Assembly: GCA_963817885.1 (NCBI GenBank) | Contig: CAWFQE010000002.1 | Location: forward strand, 1,054,001-1,118,000 | DNA from: CAVOHU01 sp963817885 | GTDB taxonomy: Bacteria; Acidobacteriota; Vicinamibacteria; Vicinamibacterales; JAKQTR01 | Length of the DNA stretch: 64,000 bases | Reading direction: 5' to 3' | Shown: one piece after another, positions 18,612-27,662 of the stretch | Position numbering within the stretch: position 1 is the stretch's first letter | Layout: each line of letters starts with the position of its first letter | Position numbers and translations under genes: made by a program | The notes under the pieces: generated by a model | What the model saw: only the letters and a program-made list of their open reading frames with translations | Databases searched by the model: none | Told to the model about the DNA's origin: nothing

Positions 18612-19958
18612 ATGAAGATCGCACGGGTACACGGCCGGGAGATCCTGGATTCGCGAGGCAATCCAACCGTAGAAGTTGATGTGATGCTCGAAGGCGGCGC
18701 CTTCGGCCGGGCCGCGGTGCCTTCGGGCGCCTCCACCGGCGAACGCGAAGCGCTCGAATTACGGGACGGGGACAAGGCACGCTACGGGGGCAAGGGCGTG
18801 CTCAAGGCGGCGGATCATGTCTCGGGCGAACTGCAGGCCGCGCTGAAGGGCCGCGATCTGGACCAGCGCAGCCTCGACCGGCTGATGATCGAGCTGGACG
18901 GCACGCCGACCAAGAGCCGTCTCGGCGCCAATGCCCTGCTGGGCGTGTCGATGGCGTTTGCGCGGGCGGCCGCGGCGAGCCGCAATGTCCCCCTCTACCG
19001 GCATCTCCGCGAACTGTTCGGCGAGTCCGGCGGCGGCGAGTGGATCATGCCGGTGCCGATGATGAACATCCTGAACGGCGGCGCGCACGCCGACTCGAAC
19101 GTGGACATCCAGGAGTTCATGGTGCTGCCGCTCGGGCTGCCGACCTTCAGGGAGGCCCTTCGTGCGGGCGCCGAGGTGTTCCACGCCCTTCGCGCCATCC
19201 TCAAGCAGCGCGGCCTGTCGACCGGCGTCGGCGACGAAGGCGGGTTCGCACCCAGCCTCGCTTCGAATCGGCAGGCGGTGGAACTGCTCCTCCAGGCCAT
19301 CGAGAAGGCGGGCTACAAGGCCGGCCGGGACGTCTGCATCGGGCTGGATTCAGCCGCCAGCGAACTCTGGGACGACAACTCCCCGCGCTCGACGCCGTGG
19401 GACGCTGCCACCACGAAGGACGGGCGGTACGAGTTCAAGAAGTCCGGCGACGCTGCACGGACCTCGACCGAGATGGTGAAGATGTATGCCGAATGGGTGG
19501 CCCAGTACCCGATCGTCTCCATCGAGGACGGCCTCGCCGAAGGAGACTGGAACGGCTGGAGCCAGATGACGAAGCAGCTCGGCGCCCGGGTGCAGATCAT
19601 CGGCGACGACATCTTCGTCACCAACCCGCAAATCCTGGCGCAGGGCATCGAGCGGGGAATCGCCAACTCGGTCCTCATCAAGCTCAACCAGATCGGCACC
19701 GTCTCGGAAACACTCGACGCCATCAGCATGGCTCACCGGGCGCACTACACGACGGTGATCTCGCATCGATCCGGCGAGACCGAGGATTCGACGATCGCCG
19801 ACCTTGCGGTGGCCACCGGTGCGGGCCAGATCAAGACCGGATCGGCGAGCCGGACCGACCGCGTCGTCAAGTACAACCAGCTGATGCGCATCGAAGAAGA
19901 ACTCGGTACCGCGGCGCACTACGCCGGGCGATCAGCGATTCATCAGCTGGGGGGGTGA
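18612..19958 (+). CDS. eno: Enolase
   Basis: Phosphopyruvate hydratase of glycolysis converts 2-phosphoglycerate to phosphoenolpyruvate with Mg2+. The 448 residues are slightly longer than the usual ~430. Family landmarks are REILDSRGNPTVEVDV near the N-terminus, SGASTGEREALELRD, the metal and catalytic region IEDGLAEGDWNGW with GDDIFVTN, the catalytic lysine in IKLNQIGTVSE, and SHRSGETEDSTIADLAV. The start ATG lies a few bases after GAGGTCAGCC, a plausible Shine-Dalgarno sequence. gpmI follows 106 bases downstream on the same strand, placing two adjacent steps of glycolysis side by side. Confidence 0.97.
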   Translation: MKIARVHGREILDSRGNPTVEVDVMLEGGAFGRAAVPSGASTGEREALELRDGDKARYGGKGVLKAADHVSGELQAALKGRDLDQRSLDRLMIELDGTPTKSRLGANALLGVSMAFARAAAASRNVPLYRHLRELFGESGGGEWIMPVPMMNILNGGAHADSNVDIQEFMVLPLGLPTFREALRAGAEVFHALRAILKQRGLSTGVGDEGGFAPSLASNRQAVELLLQAIEKAGYKAGRDVCIGLDSAASELWDDNSPRSTPWDAATTKDGRYEFKKSGDAARTSTEMVKMYAEWVAQYPIVSIEDGLAEGDWNGWSQMTKQLGARVQIIGDDIFVTNPQILAQGIERGIANSVLIKLNQIGTVSETLDAISMAHRAHYTTVISHRSGETEDSTIADLAVATGAGQIKTGSASRTDRVVKYNQLMRIEEELGTAAHYAGRSAIHQLGG

Positions 19959-19961
19959 GGA

Positions 19962-19989
19962 AGGTTATAGGTTATAGGTTACAGGTTAT
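19962..19989. repeat. Four tandem copies of AGGTTAT
   Basis: Four consecutive 7-bp units (AGGTTAT, with the third reading AGGTTAC) fill 19962-19989 directly after the enolase stop, followed by a partial AGG. The unit is AT-richer than its surroundings. It looks like a slipped-strand microsatellite with no visible coding or regulatory role. Confidence 0.8.
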
Positions 19990-20064
19990 AGGCTGTTTTC
20001 CGATTCACGGCGAACCGGGCCTCCAGCCGCCCGCCCGCCGGCCGGACTGCGGAGCCAAGGCCTT

Positions 20065-21609
20065 ATGACTCGTCCCACTTCTCCCCTCGCCCTGGTCGTC
20101 CTCGACGGCTGGGGGCTGCGCCGCGATCGATTCGCCAACGCGATTGCCCTGGCGCGCACGCCGGCGTATCTCGAACTGGTCGACCGGTTTCCACATGCCT
20201 CGCTGGTCGCCTCGGGCGAGGATGTCGGGCTGCCCGCCGGCCAGATGGGCAACTCGGAAGTCGGCCACATGAACCTCGGGGCCGGGCGCATCGTCTACCA
20301 GGACCTGACCCGGATCGACAAGAGCATCCGTGACGGCGAGTTCTTCGAGAACCCGGTCCTCTCGGCGGCACTCGACCGCTGTCGCGACGCTGCGCACGCG
20401 GTGCATTTCGTCGGCCTGCTGTCGGACGGCGGCGTGCACAGCCACGAGAAACATCTCCACGCGCTCATCGAGATGGCCGCGCGGCGCCGCCTCGAGCGGG
20501 TGTTCGTCCAGGCGCTGACCGATGGCCGCGACACCTCTCCCAACGGAGGCGCAGGCTATATCGGGGAATTGCAGCGCGTGATGGACCGCGCGGGCGCCGG
20601 GCGGGTTGCCTCGGTCGGCGGCCGCTACTTCGCCATGGACCGCGACAAGCGATGGGAACGCACGCGGCGCGGCTACGACGCCGTCATGGGCATCCGGGGG
20701 GCCGGGGCGACCGATCCGATCGCCGCCGTGCGGGCGAGCTACGAGGCGGGCGTCACCGACGAATTCATCGAGCCGTTCATCATCATGGACGCGGCCGGAT
20801 CGCCCATCGGCCCGGTTCGCGACGGCGACTCGGTCATCTTCTTCAACTTCCGGGCGGACCGGATGCGCCAGCTCACCCGCGCGATGGCCTTGCCGGAATT
20901 CGACGGGTTCGATCGCGGCGCGCACCCGGAGCTCCACGCCGTCACGATGACGGAGTACGAGTCGCATTTCAACCTGCCGGTGGCGTTCACGCCCGCCCAG
21001 TTCTCGGGCAACCTCGCCGAAGAGCTGACCGGAAGCGGCCTGACCAATCTGCGGCTGGCCGAGACCGAGAAGTACGCGCACGTCACGTACTTCTTCAACT
21101 GCGGTGAGGAGCGGCCATATACCGGCGAGGATCGCATCCTCGTGCCGTCGCCGAAGGTGGCCACCTACGACCTGAAGCCCGAGATGAGCGCCGAGGGCAT
21201 CACGGAGCAGTTCGAGGCGTCGGTGGCGGGCAGGCGCCACGACGTCATCGTCTGCAACTTCGCGAACGCGGATATGGTGGGTCACACCGGCAGCCTCGAG
21301 GCGGCAATTCGAGCCGTTGAGACACTCGATCGCTGCATCGCGCGCATTGTCACCGCGATGCGCGAAGCCGGCGGCACGGTGATCCTCACGGCGGATCACG
21401 GCAACGCCGAGCAGATGTGGGATCCGATCACCAACGGCCCGCACACCGCCCACACATCGAACCCGGTGCCGGTCATCCTGGTGGGAGACGCGAAGTCGAT
21501 GCGCCTGCGCGAGGGCGGGACGTTGCGCGACGTGGCACCGACCATGCTGGGACTGCTGGGGATTACACCGCCCAAGGAGATGACGGGAACCGACCTGCGG
21601 GTGATCTAG
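20065..21609 (+). CDS. gpmI: 2,3-bisphosphoglycerate-independent phosphoglycerate mutase
   Basis: This 514-residue cofactor-independent mutase interconverts 3- and 2-phosphoglycerate using two Mn2+ ions and a phosphoserine intermediate. Alkaline-phosphatase-fold landmarks are VVLDGWGLRRD at the N-terminus, the catalytic Ser in AGQMGNSEVGHMNLGAGR, a DGRDTSPNGG loop, FFNFRADRMRQL, and the C-terminal metal ligands in NFANADMVGHTG and LTADHGNAEQM. Length and motif order are standard. It follows eno in the same direction. A cofactor-dependent mutase is not seen in the window. Confidence 0.97.
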   Translation: MTRPTSPLALVVLDGWGLRRDRFANAIALARTPAYLELVDRFPHASLVASGEDVGLPAGQMGNSEVGHMNLGAGRIVYQDLTRIDKSIRDGEFFENPVLSAALDRCRDAAHAVHFVGLLSDGGVHSHEKHLHALIEMAARRRLERVFVQALTDGRDTSPNGGAGYIGELQRVMDRAGAGRVASVGGRYFAMDRDKRWERTRRGYDAVMGIRGAGATDPIAAVRASYEAGVTDEFIEPFIIMDAAGSPIGPVRDGDSVIFFNFRADRMRQLTRAMALPEFDGFDRGAHPELHAVTMTEYESHFNLPVAFTPAQFSGNLAEELTGSGLTNLRLAETEKYAHVTYFFNCGEERPYTGEDRILVPSPKVATYDLKPEMSAEGITEQFEASVAGRRHDVIVCNFANADMVGHTGSLEAAIRAVETLDRCIARIVTAMREAGGTVILTADHGNAEQMWDPITNGPHTAHTSNPVPVILVGDAKSMRLREGGTLRDVAPTMLGLLGITPPKEMTGTDLRVI

Positions 21610-21702
21610 CATCGGTGCGGCGGCCCGATGTCCGGCCGGCGGCTGGAGGCTGGAGGCGCAGCCAGAATGAACCAGCGCCCTGCGCCTGAGTCCTGGTCCC
21701 TG

Positions 21703-22029
21703 CTAGTGTTCCGTGGATGGTTCGTCGGCTGCGATTCGCAGCGATCGCAGGAACCGCCGATCGGCCCCGGTCATGTCGGCCTGCCATCGCCGGGATTCAG
21801 CGGGATCGTGCGTGGTCACCCGGGTGGTGGCAAACGGCAGAGCCGGAGAGGCCGACTCGGGATCCGGCGATCGAATCAGCCCGACGACCGCGTCGAGCGT
21901 CACGCAGAGTTCGATGCCCGCCGCCCGGGCGCGTTCGCGGCACTCGGCGATGCGGGAGTCGTCGGCCACGGCCGCGGCAATCGCGTCCGCCAACTCGCGC
22001 GCGAACCGGTCGGCGAGCGAATCATCCAC
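21703..22029 (-). CDS. Conserved-looking small acidic protein (108 aa)
   Basis: This 108-residue soluble protein has a helical N-terminal half rich in Ala, Asp, Glu and Arg, a central LCVTLDAVVGLI segment and a charged C-terminal half. No signal peptide, membrane helix or metal-binding motif is visible and no family was recognised. It is convergent with gpmI and divergent from the mutase gene, standing alone on the minus strand. The amino-acid balance and high third-position G+C support real coding, but nothing in the sequence indicates a function. Confidence 0.55.
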   Translation of the reverse strand: MDDSLADRFARELADAIAAAVADDSRIAECRERARAAGIELCVTLDAVVGLIRSPDPESASPALPFATTRVTTHDPAESRRWQADMTGADRRFLRSLRIAADEPSTEH

Positions 22030-22121
22030 GCCCGTGCCTCATCTCGCGGCTGATTGTATGCAGCCCCTCAGCGAGGTGTCAAGAAACGGCCGGCCCGGGG
22101 GGTGCGATCGGAGCAAGCCCT

Positions 22122-22152
22122 TTGGCTGGACCGGGATGGCTTCGGCTAGAAT
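22122..22152 (+). promoter_or_regulatory. Candidate sigma-70 promoter for the mutase gene
   Basis: TTGGCT (22122-22127) and TAGAAT (22147-22152) are spaced 19 bases apart, longer than ideal, and lie 43 bases upstream of the mutase ATG. The -10 box stands out in a GC-rich background. No B12 riboswitch-like structure was seen in this leader. Confidence 0.35.
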
Positions 22153-22194
22153 GACGTCTTGAGGCTCCATCCACCCGGGGTTGGTCAATTCTTC

Positions 22195-23790
22195 ATGGCC
22201 ACGTCTTCTTCTCCCGACTCTCCATCGACGCGAACACCCGGGCCCGAACTGGGGACACCCGACGATCTGGCGGGCTGGGATCCGGCAACGGACCTCGGGG
22301 CTCCGGGTGAATTCCCGTTCACGCGGGGCATACAGCCCACCATGTACCGGGGGCGTCTCTGGACGATGCGCCAGTACGCCGGGTTCGGAACGGCGAGGCA
22401 GTCGAACGAGCGTTACCGGTACCTGCTGGCAAAGGGCGTGACGGGCCTGAGCGTCGCTTTCGATCTGCCGACGCAGATGGGATACGACTCGGATCATGCG
22501 CTGGCGGCGGGCGAGGTGGGCAAGGTCGGAGTCGCCATCGATTCGATCGAGGACATGGCGGAGTTGTTCGAAGGCATCCCGCTCGATCGAGTCTCGACCT
22601 CGATGACCATCAATTCCACCGCCATCATGCTGCTCGCGCTCTACGTCGCCGTGGCACGGCGGCAGGGGGCGGCAACCCGCGCGCTCTCGGGCACGGTGCA
22701 GAACGACATCCTGAAAGAGTACGTGGCGCGCGGAACCTACATCTATCCGCCGCGGCCCTCGATGCGGCTCATCACCGACGTGTTCTCGTACTGCGAGCGG
22801 GAGCTGCCGAACTGGAACACGATCTCGATCAGCGGCTACCACATCCGCGAGGCAGGGGCGACCGCCGTGCAGGAGGTCGCCTTCACGCTGGCCAACGCCA
22901 TCGCCTACGTGCAGGCTGCGATCGACGCCGGGCTCGACGTGAACGCGATCGGCCAGCGGCTGTCGTTCTTCTTCAACGCGCACAACGATTTCCTCGAGGA
23001 GATCGCCAAGTTCCGGGCCGCGCGGCGGCTCTGGGCGCGGATCATGAAGACGCGCTTCGGGGCGACCAGTCCGCGCGCGCAGCAACTGCGCTTCCATACC
23101 CAGACCGCCGGAAGCACGCTGACGGCTCAACAGCCCGACAACAACATCGTGCGCGTGGCGTTGCAGGCGCTGGCCGCCGTACTCGGCGGCACACAGTCAC
23201 TGCACTGCAACGGCCGCGACGAGGCGCTGTCGTTGCCGACGGAAGAGTCGGCGGGCATCGCCCTCCGGACCCAGCAGATCATCGCGGCTGAGACCGGCGT
23301 GGCCAACACGGTCGATCCGGTCGCGGGCTCCTACGCCCTCGAGTCGCTGACCAACCGCATCGAGCGCGAGGCCGGGGCGCTCATCTCGCACATCGACAGC
23401 ATGGGTGGCACGCTTGCGGCCATCGAGGCCGGCTACATCCAGCGATCGATCCAGGATGCGGCGTACCAGGCGCAACAGGCGGTGGACGCGGGTACCGCGG
23501 TGGTCGTCGGGGTCAACAGCCTGACCTCGACCGACCCGGTCACCTTCGATCTGCTCCGGGTCGATCCCGGAGTCGAACGCCTGCAGGTCGAACGTGTCGG
23601 CCGCCTTCGCGCGGGCCGGAGCGCCGGCGCGTGGCGTCACGCGCTCGACGAGGTTTCGGTGGCGGCACGCACGGGCTCCAACCTGGTGCCGCCGATCATC
23701 GCCGCCGTCGAAGCGAAGGCGACCATCGGAGAAATCTCCGACACGCTGCGGGTCGAGTTCGGAGAATACCGGGATGCGGGGCTGGGCTAG
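22195..23790 (+). CDS. Methylmalonyl-CoA mutase, catalytic (large-subunit) domain only
   Basis: This 531-residue protein covers the N-terminal TIM-barrel catalytic half of B12-dependent methylmalonyl-CoA mutase, which interconverts (R)-methylmalonyl-CoA and succinyl-CoA. Motifs include FTRGIQPTMYRGRLWTMRQYAG (about 35-55), AFDLPTQMGYDSD, YPPRPSMRLI, SISGYHIREAGAT and ANTVDPVAGSY. The C-terminal cobalamin-binding domain with its DxHxxG motif is absent. As in split archaeal-type mutases, a separate B12-binding subunit should exist elsewhere, but none lies in the window. ATG 22195 was chosen over an upstream TTG at 22159. An isobutyryl-CoA or ethylmalonyl-CoA mutase is a possible alternative specificity. 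Confidence 0.88.
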   Translation: MATSSSPDSPSTRTPGPELGTPDDLAGWDPATDLGAPGEFPFTRGIQPTMYRGRLWTMRQYAGFGTARQSNERYRYLLAKGVTGLSVAFDLPTQMGYDSDHALAAGEVGKVGVAIDSIEDMAELFEGIPLDRVSTSMTINSTAIMLLALYVAVARRQGAATRALSGTVQNDILKEYVARGTYIYPPRPSMRLITDVFSYCERELPNWNTISISGYHIREAGATAVQEVAFTLANAIAYVQAAIDAGLDVNAIGQRLSFFFNAHNDFLEEIAKFRAARRLWARIMKTRFGATSPRAQQLRFHTQTAGSTLTAQQPDNNIVRVALQALAAVLGGTQSLHCNGRDEALSLPTEESAGIALRTQQIIAAETGVANTVDPVAGSYALESLTNRIEREAGALISHIDSMGGTLAAIEAGYIQRSIQDAAYQAQQAVDAGTAVVVGVNSLTSTDPVTFDLLRVDPGVERLQVERVGRLRAGRSAGAWRHALDEVSVAARTGSNLVPPIIAAVEAKATIGEISDTLRVEFGEYRDAGLG

Positions 23791-23922
23791 GGGCTAGGCG
23801 CTCGGCGCTGGTCAGCCTGGGCTCACGGCTGTCGTCAAGCTCACGAACAGCCAGGTGCACTGGCAGGCGAACCAGCCCCGAGCCCCTACCTGACTGGCGC
23901 CTACCGCCGAGCGCCTAGCCCC
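23790..23922. repeat. 133-bp element bounded by an 18-bp perfect inverted repeat
   Basis: GGGGCTAGGCGCTCGGCG (23790-23807) is repeated exactly in inverse at 23905-23922. Pairing continues imperfectly inward for about 25 more bases, so the element could fold into a long hairpin. The left arm begins at the last base of the mutase stop codon. It may act as a transcript end between the mutase and the ATPase genes, or be a small non-autonomous repeat element. Confidence 0.75.
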
Positions 23923-23979
23923 TGATCCGCGGCCCCTGAACACTGAGCGCACGACGGAGACGCCAGGGCTTTGAATCCG

Positions 23980-24988
23980 ATGTCGCAGGAACCGTCCGCC
24001 GGCCATCGTCCGCTGCTGCAGGTGACAGGCCTCACCACCGAGTTTCCGTCCTGCCGGCGCCCGCAGGCCGGCAGCGCCGGTGCGTGCGGTTGATCACCTC
24101 GAGTTCGAGATCGCGCGCGGGGAAACGCTCGGGCTGGTCGGCGAATCGGGCAGCGGCAAGTCCATGACGGCGCTCTCGCTCATCCGCCTGGTGCCGCCGC
24201 CCGGGCGCATCCTCGCGGGCCGTGTCGTCTTCGAGGATCGGGACCTGCTGCAGATGGCCGAGCCGGACATGCGCCGCGTGCGCGGCGCGCGCATCGGTTT
24301 CATCTTCCAGGAGCCGATGACCGCGCTCAACCCGGTCTTCACCATCGGCGACCAGGTCGGCGAGGCGCTGGTCGTCCACGGCCTGGCGTCGCGGTCGGAG
24401 GCGCGCAGGCGCGCGGTGGAACTGCTCGAGGCCGTCAGGATCCCCAACGCCGCGCAGGCAGCCCGCGACTACCCGCACCAGCTGTCAGGCGGCATGCGGC
24501 AGCGCGCGCTGATCGCCGCGGCGGTCGCCTGCAGGCCGCCGCTCGTCATCGCCGACGAGCCCACCACGGCGCTCGACGTCACGATCCAGGCCGAGATTCT
24601 CGATCTGCTTCGCGAGATGCGATCGGCCTTCGGCCTCTCGCTGCTGCTCATCACGCACGATCTCGGCGTGGTGGCCGAGATGGCGGATCGGGTGGCCGTC
24701 ATGTATGCCGGGCGCATCGTCGAGACGGGACCCGTGAGGCGCGTGCTGCTGTCGCCAAAGCACCCGTACACGGAGGGCCTGCTCGCCTCGATGCCGGGGC
24801 TGGTCCCGGGAGAGCGCCTGCGCGCCATTGGCGGCACGGTCCCTGATCTGTCCGCGTTGCCGGCCGGCTGCGCCTTCGCGCCGCGGTGTCCTGATCGCTT
24901 CGACAGGTGTGCCGCATCCCGTCCTGAACCGGTCGCGGTTGGCGACGCGCATACGGCGCGGTGCTTCCTGCACGGGTCGCCCTCATGA
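23980..24988 (+). CDS. Peptide/nickel-type ABC transporter ATPase (OppD-like), apparent 5' frameshift
   Basis: The ATPase is complete from 24080 (GTG, 302 residues): Walker A GESGSGKSM, Q-loop FQEPMTALNPVF, signature LSGGMRQRA, Walker B ADEPTTALD, H-loop THDLGVV, and the OppD-type C-terminal tail with CAFAPRCPDRF. The first beta strand expected in this family is missing there. It is found in another frame from ATG 23980, which reads LLQVTGLTTEF and then stops shortly after 24080. Removing one G near 24078-24080 joins the two halves. This is one of five +1 disruptions in the window. The oppF-like gene overlaps its stop by ATGA. Permease and binding-protein genes are not in the window. Confidence 0.85.
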
Positions 24989-25872
24989 CGCCGCTCGTCG
25001 AGGTCAGCCACCTCGTCAAGACCTTCACCCGGGGGTCGACGCTCTGGCGGAGCGCGGCCGAGGTCCGCGCGGTCGACGACATCAGCTTCACGGTGCTCGA
25101 GGGCGAGACCTTCGGCCTGGTGGGCGAGTCCGGCAGCGGCAAGACGACCACCGGCCGGTGCATGCTGCGCCTGATCGAGCCCACCGCCGGCGCCGTATCC
25201 TTCCGCGGCCTCGACGTGCTCTCGCTTGGCGCGGCCAGGCTTCGGGCGCTCCGGCGCGAGATGCAGATCGTCTTTCAGGATCCCTACTCGTCGCTCAATC
25301 CGCGCATGCGGGTGCGGACGATCATCGAAGAGCCTCTCGTCATCCATCGGATCGGGAACAGGGCGCAGCGCCGCGACCGCGTCGATGAGCTGGCCGACGT
25401 CGTCGGGTTGGACCGTTCGCAGCTGCAGCGCTACCCGCACGAGTTCAGCGGCGGCCAGCGCCAGCGCATCGGGCTGGCGCGCGCCCTGGCGCTCGGGCCG
25501 TCGTTCCTCATCGCCGACGAGCCGGTCTCGGCGCTGGATGTGTCGATCCAGGCGCAGATCATCAACCTGTTCATGGATCTGCAGCAGCGCCTCGCGCTGA
25601 CGCTGGTGTTCATCGCGCACGATCTCCGCCTGGTGCGGCACCTGTGCGCGCGCGTGGCCGTCATGTACCGCGGCCGCATCGTCGAGATGGGATCGACCGA
25701 GGCGATCTTCCGCGAGCCCGTCCACCCGTACACGCGGGCGTTGCTGTCGGCGGTGCCCGTGCCGGACCCGTCCGCGACCAGGACGCGGCTCTCGTTCGAG
25801 GCCACGGAGTCGGCGCTCGCGGCGCCGCTTCGCGAAGTCAGCCCCGGTCATCTTGCGGCCATCGTGGAATAG
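24985..25872 (+). CDS. Peptide/nickel-type ABC transporter ATPase (OppF-like)
   Basis: This 295-residue second ATPase of a dipeptide/oligopeptide importer pair starts at the ATG at 24985 that overlaps the previous stop (ATGA). It has Walker A GESGSGKTTT, the Q-loop FQDPYSSLNPRMRV typical of OppF/DppF, signature FSGGQRQRI, Walker B ADEPVSALD, H-loop AHDLRLV and the C-terminal HPYTRALLSAVP motif. It would heterodimerise with the OppD-like subunit and energise uptake of peptides or related solutes across the inner membrane. The substrate cannot be predicted without the binding protein. Confidence 0.92.
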   Translation: MTPLVEVSHLVKTFTRGSTLWRSAAEVRAVDDISFTVLEGETFGLVGESGSGKTTTGRCMLRLIEPTAGAVSFRGLDVLSLGAARLRALRREMQIVFQDPYSSLNPRMRVRTIIEEPLVIHRIGNRAQRRDRVDELADVVGLDRSQLQRYPHEFSGGQRQRIGLARALALGPSFLIADEPVSALDVSIQAQIINLFMDLQQRLALTLVFIAHDLRLVRHLCARVAVMYRGRIVEMGSTEAIFREPVHPYTRALLSAVPVPDPSATRTRLSFEATESALAAPLREVSPGHLAAIVE

Positions 25873-26043
25873 CGAACCTCGGGTCGAGTCTTCTTTGAGA
25901 GGGCTCCGGTCCGCCGCGTGCTAGACTCTGGAATTGCGGCGCCCGCTCGCGGACGGAACCATTCGACGGCGACTCCCGTCTTCTTCTGAGGGGACTGCTG
26001 CAGGGTTCTTCCTGCGCGCTGGCAACACGAACGGGACGGATTT

Positions 26044-26730
26044 ATGGCGCTAATTGAAACCAATGACCTGTGGAAGACCTACGTGATGGGCAGCGAGGAA
26101 ATTCACGCACTGCGCGGCGTCTCGATTGAAATCGAGCGCGGCGAGTACGTGGCCATCATGGGGCCGTCCGGATCTGGCAAATCGACCCTGATGAACCTGA
26201 TCGGATGTCTCGACACGCCGTCGAAGGGCAGCTACCTGCTGAACAACAAGCAGGTCAGCCAGATGAACGACGACGAACTGGCGCGCATCCGAAACGAGGA
26301 AATCGGGTTCGTGTTCCAGACCTTCAACCTGCTGCCGCGCGCCACGGCCCTTCACAACGTGGAACTGCCGCTGGTCTACGCCGGGGTGCCCACCAAGGAT
26401 CGGCTCGACCGGGCTCGCAAGTCGCTCGGCCGCGTGGACCTGGCCGATCGGGTCGGCCATCGTCCCAACCAGCTGTCCGGCGGACAGCGCCAGCGCGTGG
26501 CCATTGCACGCGCGCTGGTCAACAACCCTTCCATCCTGCTTGCCGACGAGCCGACCGGGAACCTGGACTCCAAGACCGGCGCGGAAATCATGAGCCTGTT
26601 CGAGAAGCTCCACGAGAGCGGCAACACCATCGTGCTCGTCACGCACGAAGCCGACATCGCCGCATACGCCAAGCGGACCATTCATCTCCGCGATGGGAAG
26701 GTCGAAGACGACGTCAGGAAGGCGGCGTAG
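26044..26730 (+). CDS. ABC transporter ATPase, LolD/MacB-type
   Basis: The 228-residue ATPase belongs to the LolD/MacB/FtsE-like group: GPSGSGKSTLMNLIGCLD (Walker A region), the Q-loop FQTFNLLPRATALHNVELP, signature LSGGQRQRV, ADEPTGNLD and a THEADIA H-loop. These group members serve MacB-type exporters and lipoprotein release systems. No matching FtsX/MacB-fold permease lies beside it; the next gene is an unrelated pseudopilin on the opposite strand, so it is an orphan here. The ATG start has GGGACGG a few bases upstream. A TAGACT -10-like sequence occurs around 25920, without a well-spaced -35. Confidence 0.93.
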   Translation: MALIETNDLWKTYVMGSEEIHALRGVSIEIERGEYVAIMGPSGSGKSTLMNLIGCLDTPSKGSYLLNNKQVSQMNDDELARIRNEEIGFVFQTFNLLPRATALHNVELPLVYAGVPTKDRLDRARKSLGRVDLADRVGHRPNQLSGGQRQRVAIARALVNNPSILLADEPTGNLDSKTGAEIMSLFEKLHESGNTIVLVTHEADIAAYAKRTIHLRDGKVEDDVRKAA

Positions 26731-26863
26731 GGCTGTTCAGGGAGGCCTGGAATAGTCTGCGGCCGGCGGGCTTCGACGAAGGCCGATTCGCGGGCCTTCG
26801 CCCGAGCGCTGCCCGCGCTCTGGACTTCGGGCGGAACTGTCTGACGGCCCGGGGCCCGTCCGG

Positions 26864-27661
26864 CTATTCCGGAATGGGGGCGTAGTTCCCGAGGCGGAAC
26901 ACGATCTCGACCAGCTTGGTCGATCCGTTGCCGAAGGTCTGGATCGTGTCCTGGTAGACCATCTGTTCGCGCCGGGTGCGAATCACCGCGATCGCGTGCA
27001 GGCCCTGCGGGACATTCTCGAACACGAATGGCGGCATCGGGGCCGACAGGTAGGCCTGCCTTCCATTCCGCGCAAAATAGAGCCGCACCTCGTAGAGCGG
27101 CGGATCGACCGTATAGAACAGTCCTTCGTCGGCCATCCGCTTGAGCGTGACCACAACGCGCCCCCGATAGACGGGCGGCGCCGCCGGGTACACGATGTCA
27201 TCCTGGTTGCCGACGACACCGTCGGGCCCGGCACTCCGGATCTGCCCGCTGGCCGCGCCCTGGTACGCGTTGCCGAACGCATCGGTCAGGTAGTCGGCCG
27301 GCGTGTCCCCGAAGGTGACGTACGGCCCCTTCCATCCCATTCCGACAGCGCGGAACGTGGCCAGCGAAAAGAGCGGCGCCTGCTCCGGGCGAACCAGTTC
27401 CTGGAACGAGGCCGGCATCCGGCCCATATCGCCCACGAACCCGAAATTGCCGGGCTGATCGGGCCGGCCGCCGATGGCCTCGGCCAGGGCCCGGACCTCC
27501 GTGCGCGTCGCCTCGATCTTGGCGTCGAGGATGCGCTGCAGGAGGATGGGAGTGGCGGCTGCTGCGAGGATCGCCAGTACGGCGATGACGATGATCACCT
27601 CCAGCAGCGTGAAGCCTCGACGTCCGTGCGCATTGAGGTGTTGTCTCATCGGATCGCTCAC
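26864..27661 (-). CDS. GspG-like pseudopilin (operon-terminal)
   Basis: This 265-residue type II secretion/type IV pilus pseudopilin has a basic leader ending RRG, then the prepilin peptidase site G|FTLLE with Glu at +5. A ~22-residue hydrophobic helix (VIIVIAVLAILAAAATPI) follows, and then a long globular domain, much longer than classic GspG (~140). An SAGPDGVVGNQDD segment resembles the calcium loop of major pseudopilins. The C-terminal ~80 residues are a beta-rich extension. The GTG at 27661 lies one base after the stop of the GspF-like gene; ATG 27649 is an alternative. It is the last gene of the minus-strand assembly operon. Confidence 0.85.
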   Translation of the reverse strand: MSDPMRQHLNAHGRRGFTLLEVIIVIAVLAILAAAATPILLQRILDAKIEATRTEVRALAEAIGGRPDQPGNFGFVGDMGRMPASFQELVRPEQAPLFSLATFRAVGMGWKGPYVTFGDTPADYLTDAFGNAYQGAASGQIRSAGPDGVVGNQDDIVYPAAPPVYRGRVVVTLKRMADEGLFYTVDPPLYEVRLYFARNGRQAYLSAPMPPFVFENVPQGLHAIAVIRTRREQMVYQDTIQTFGNGSTKLVEIVFRLGNYAPIPE

Positions 27662-27662
27662 G

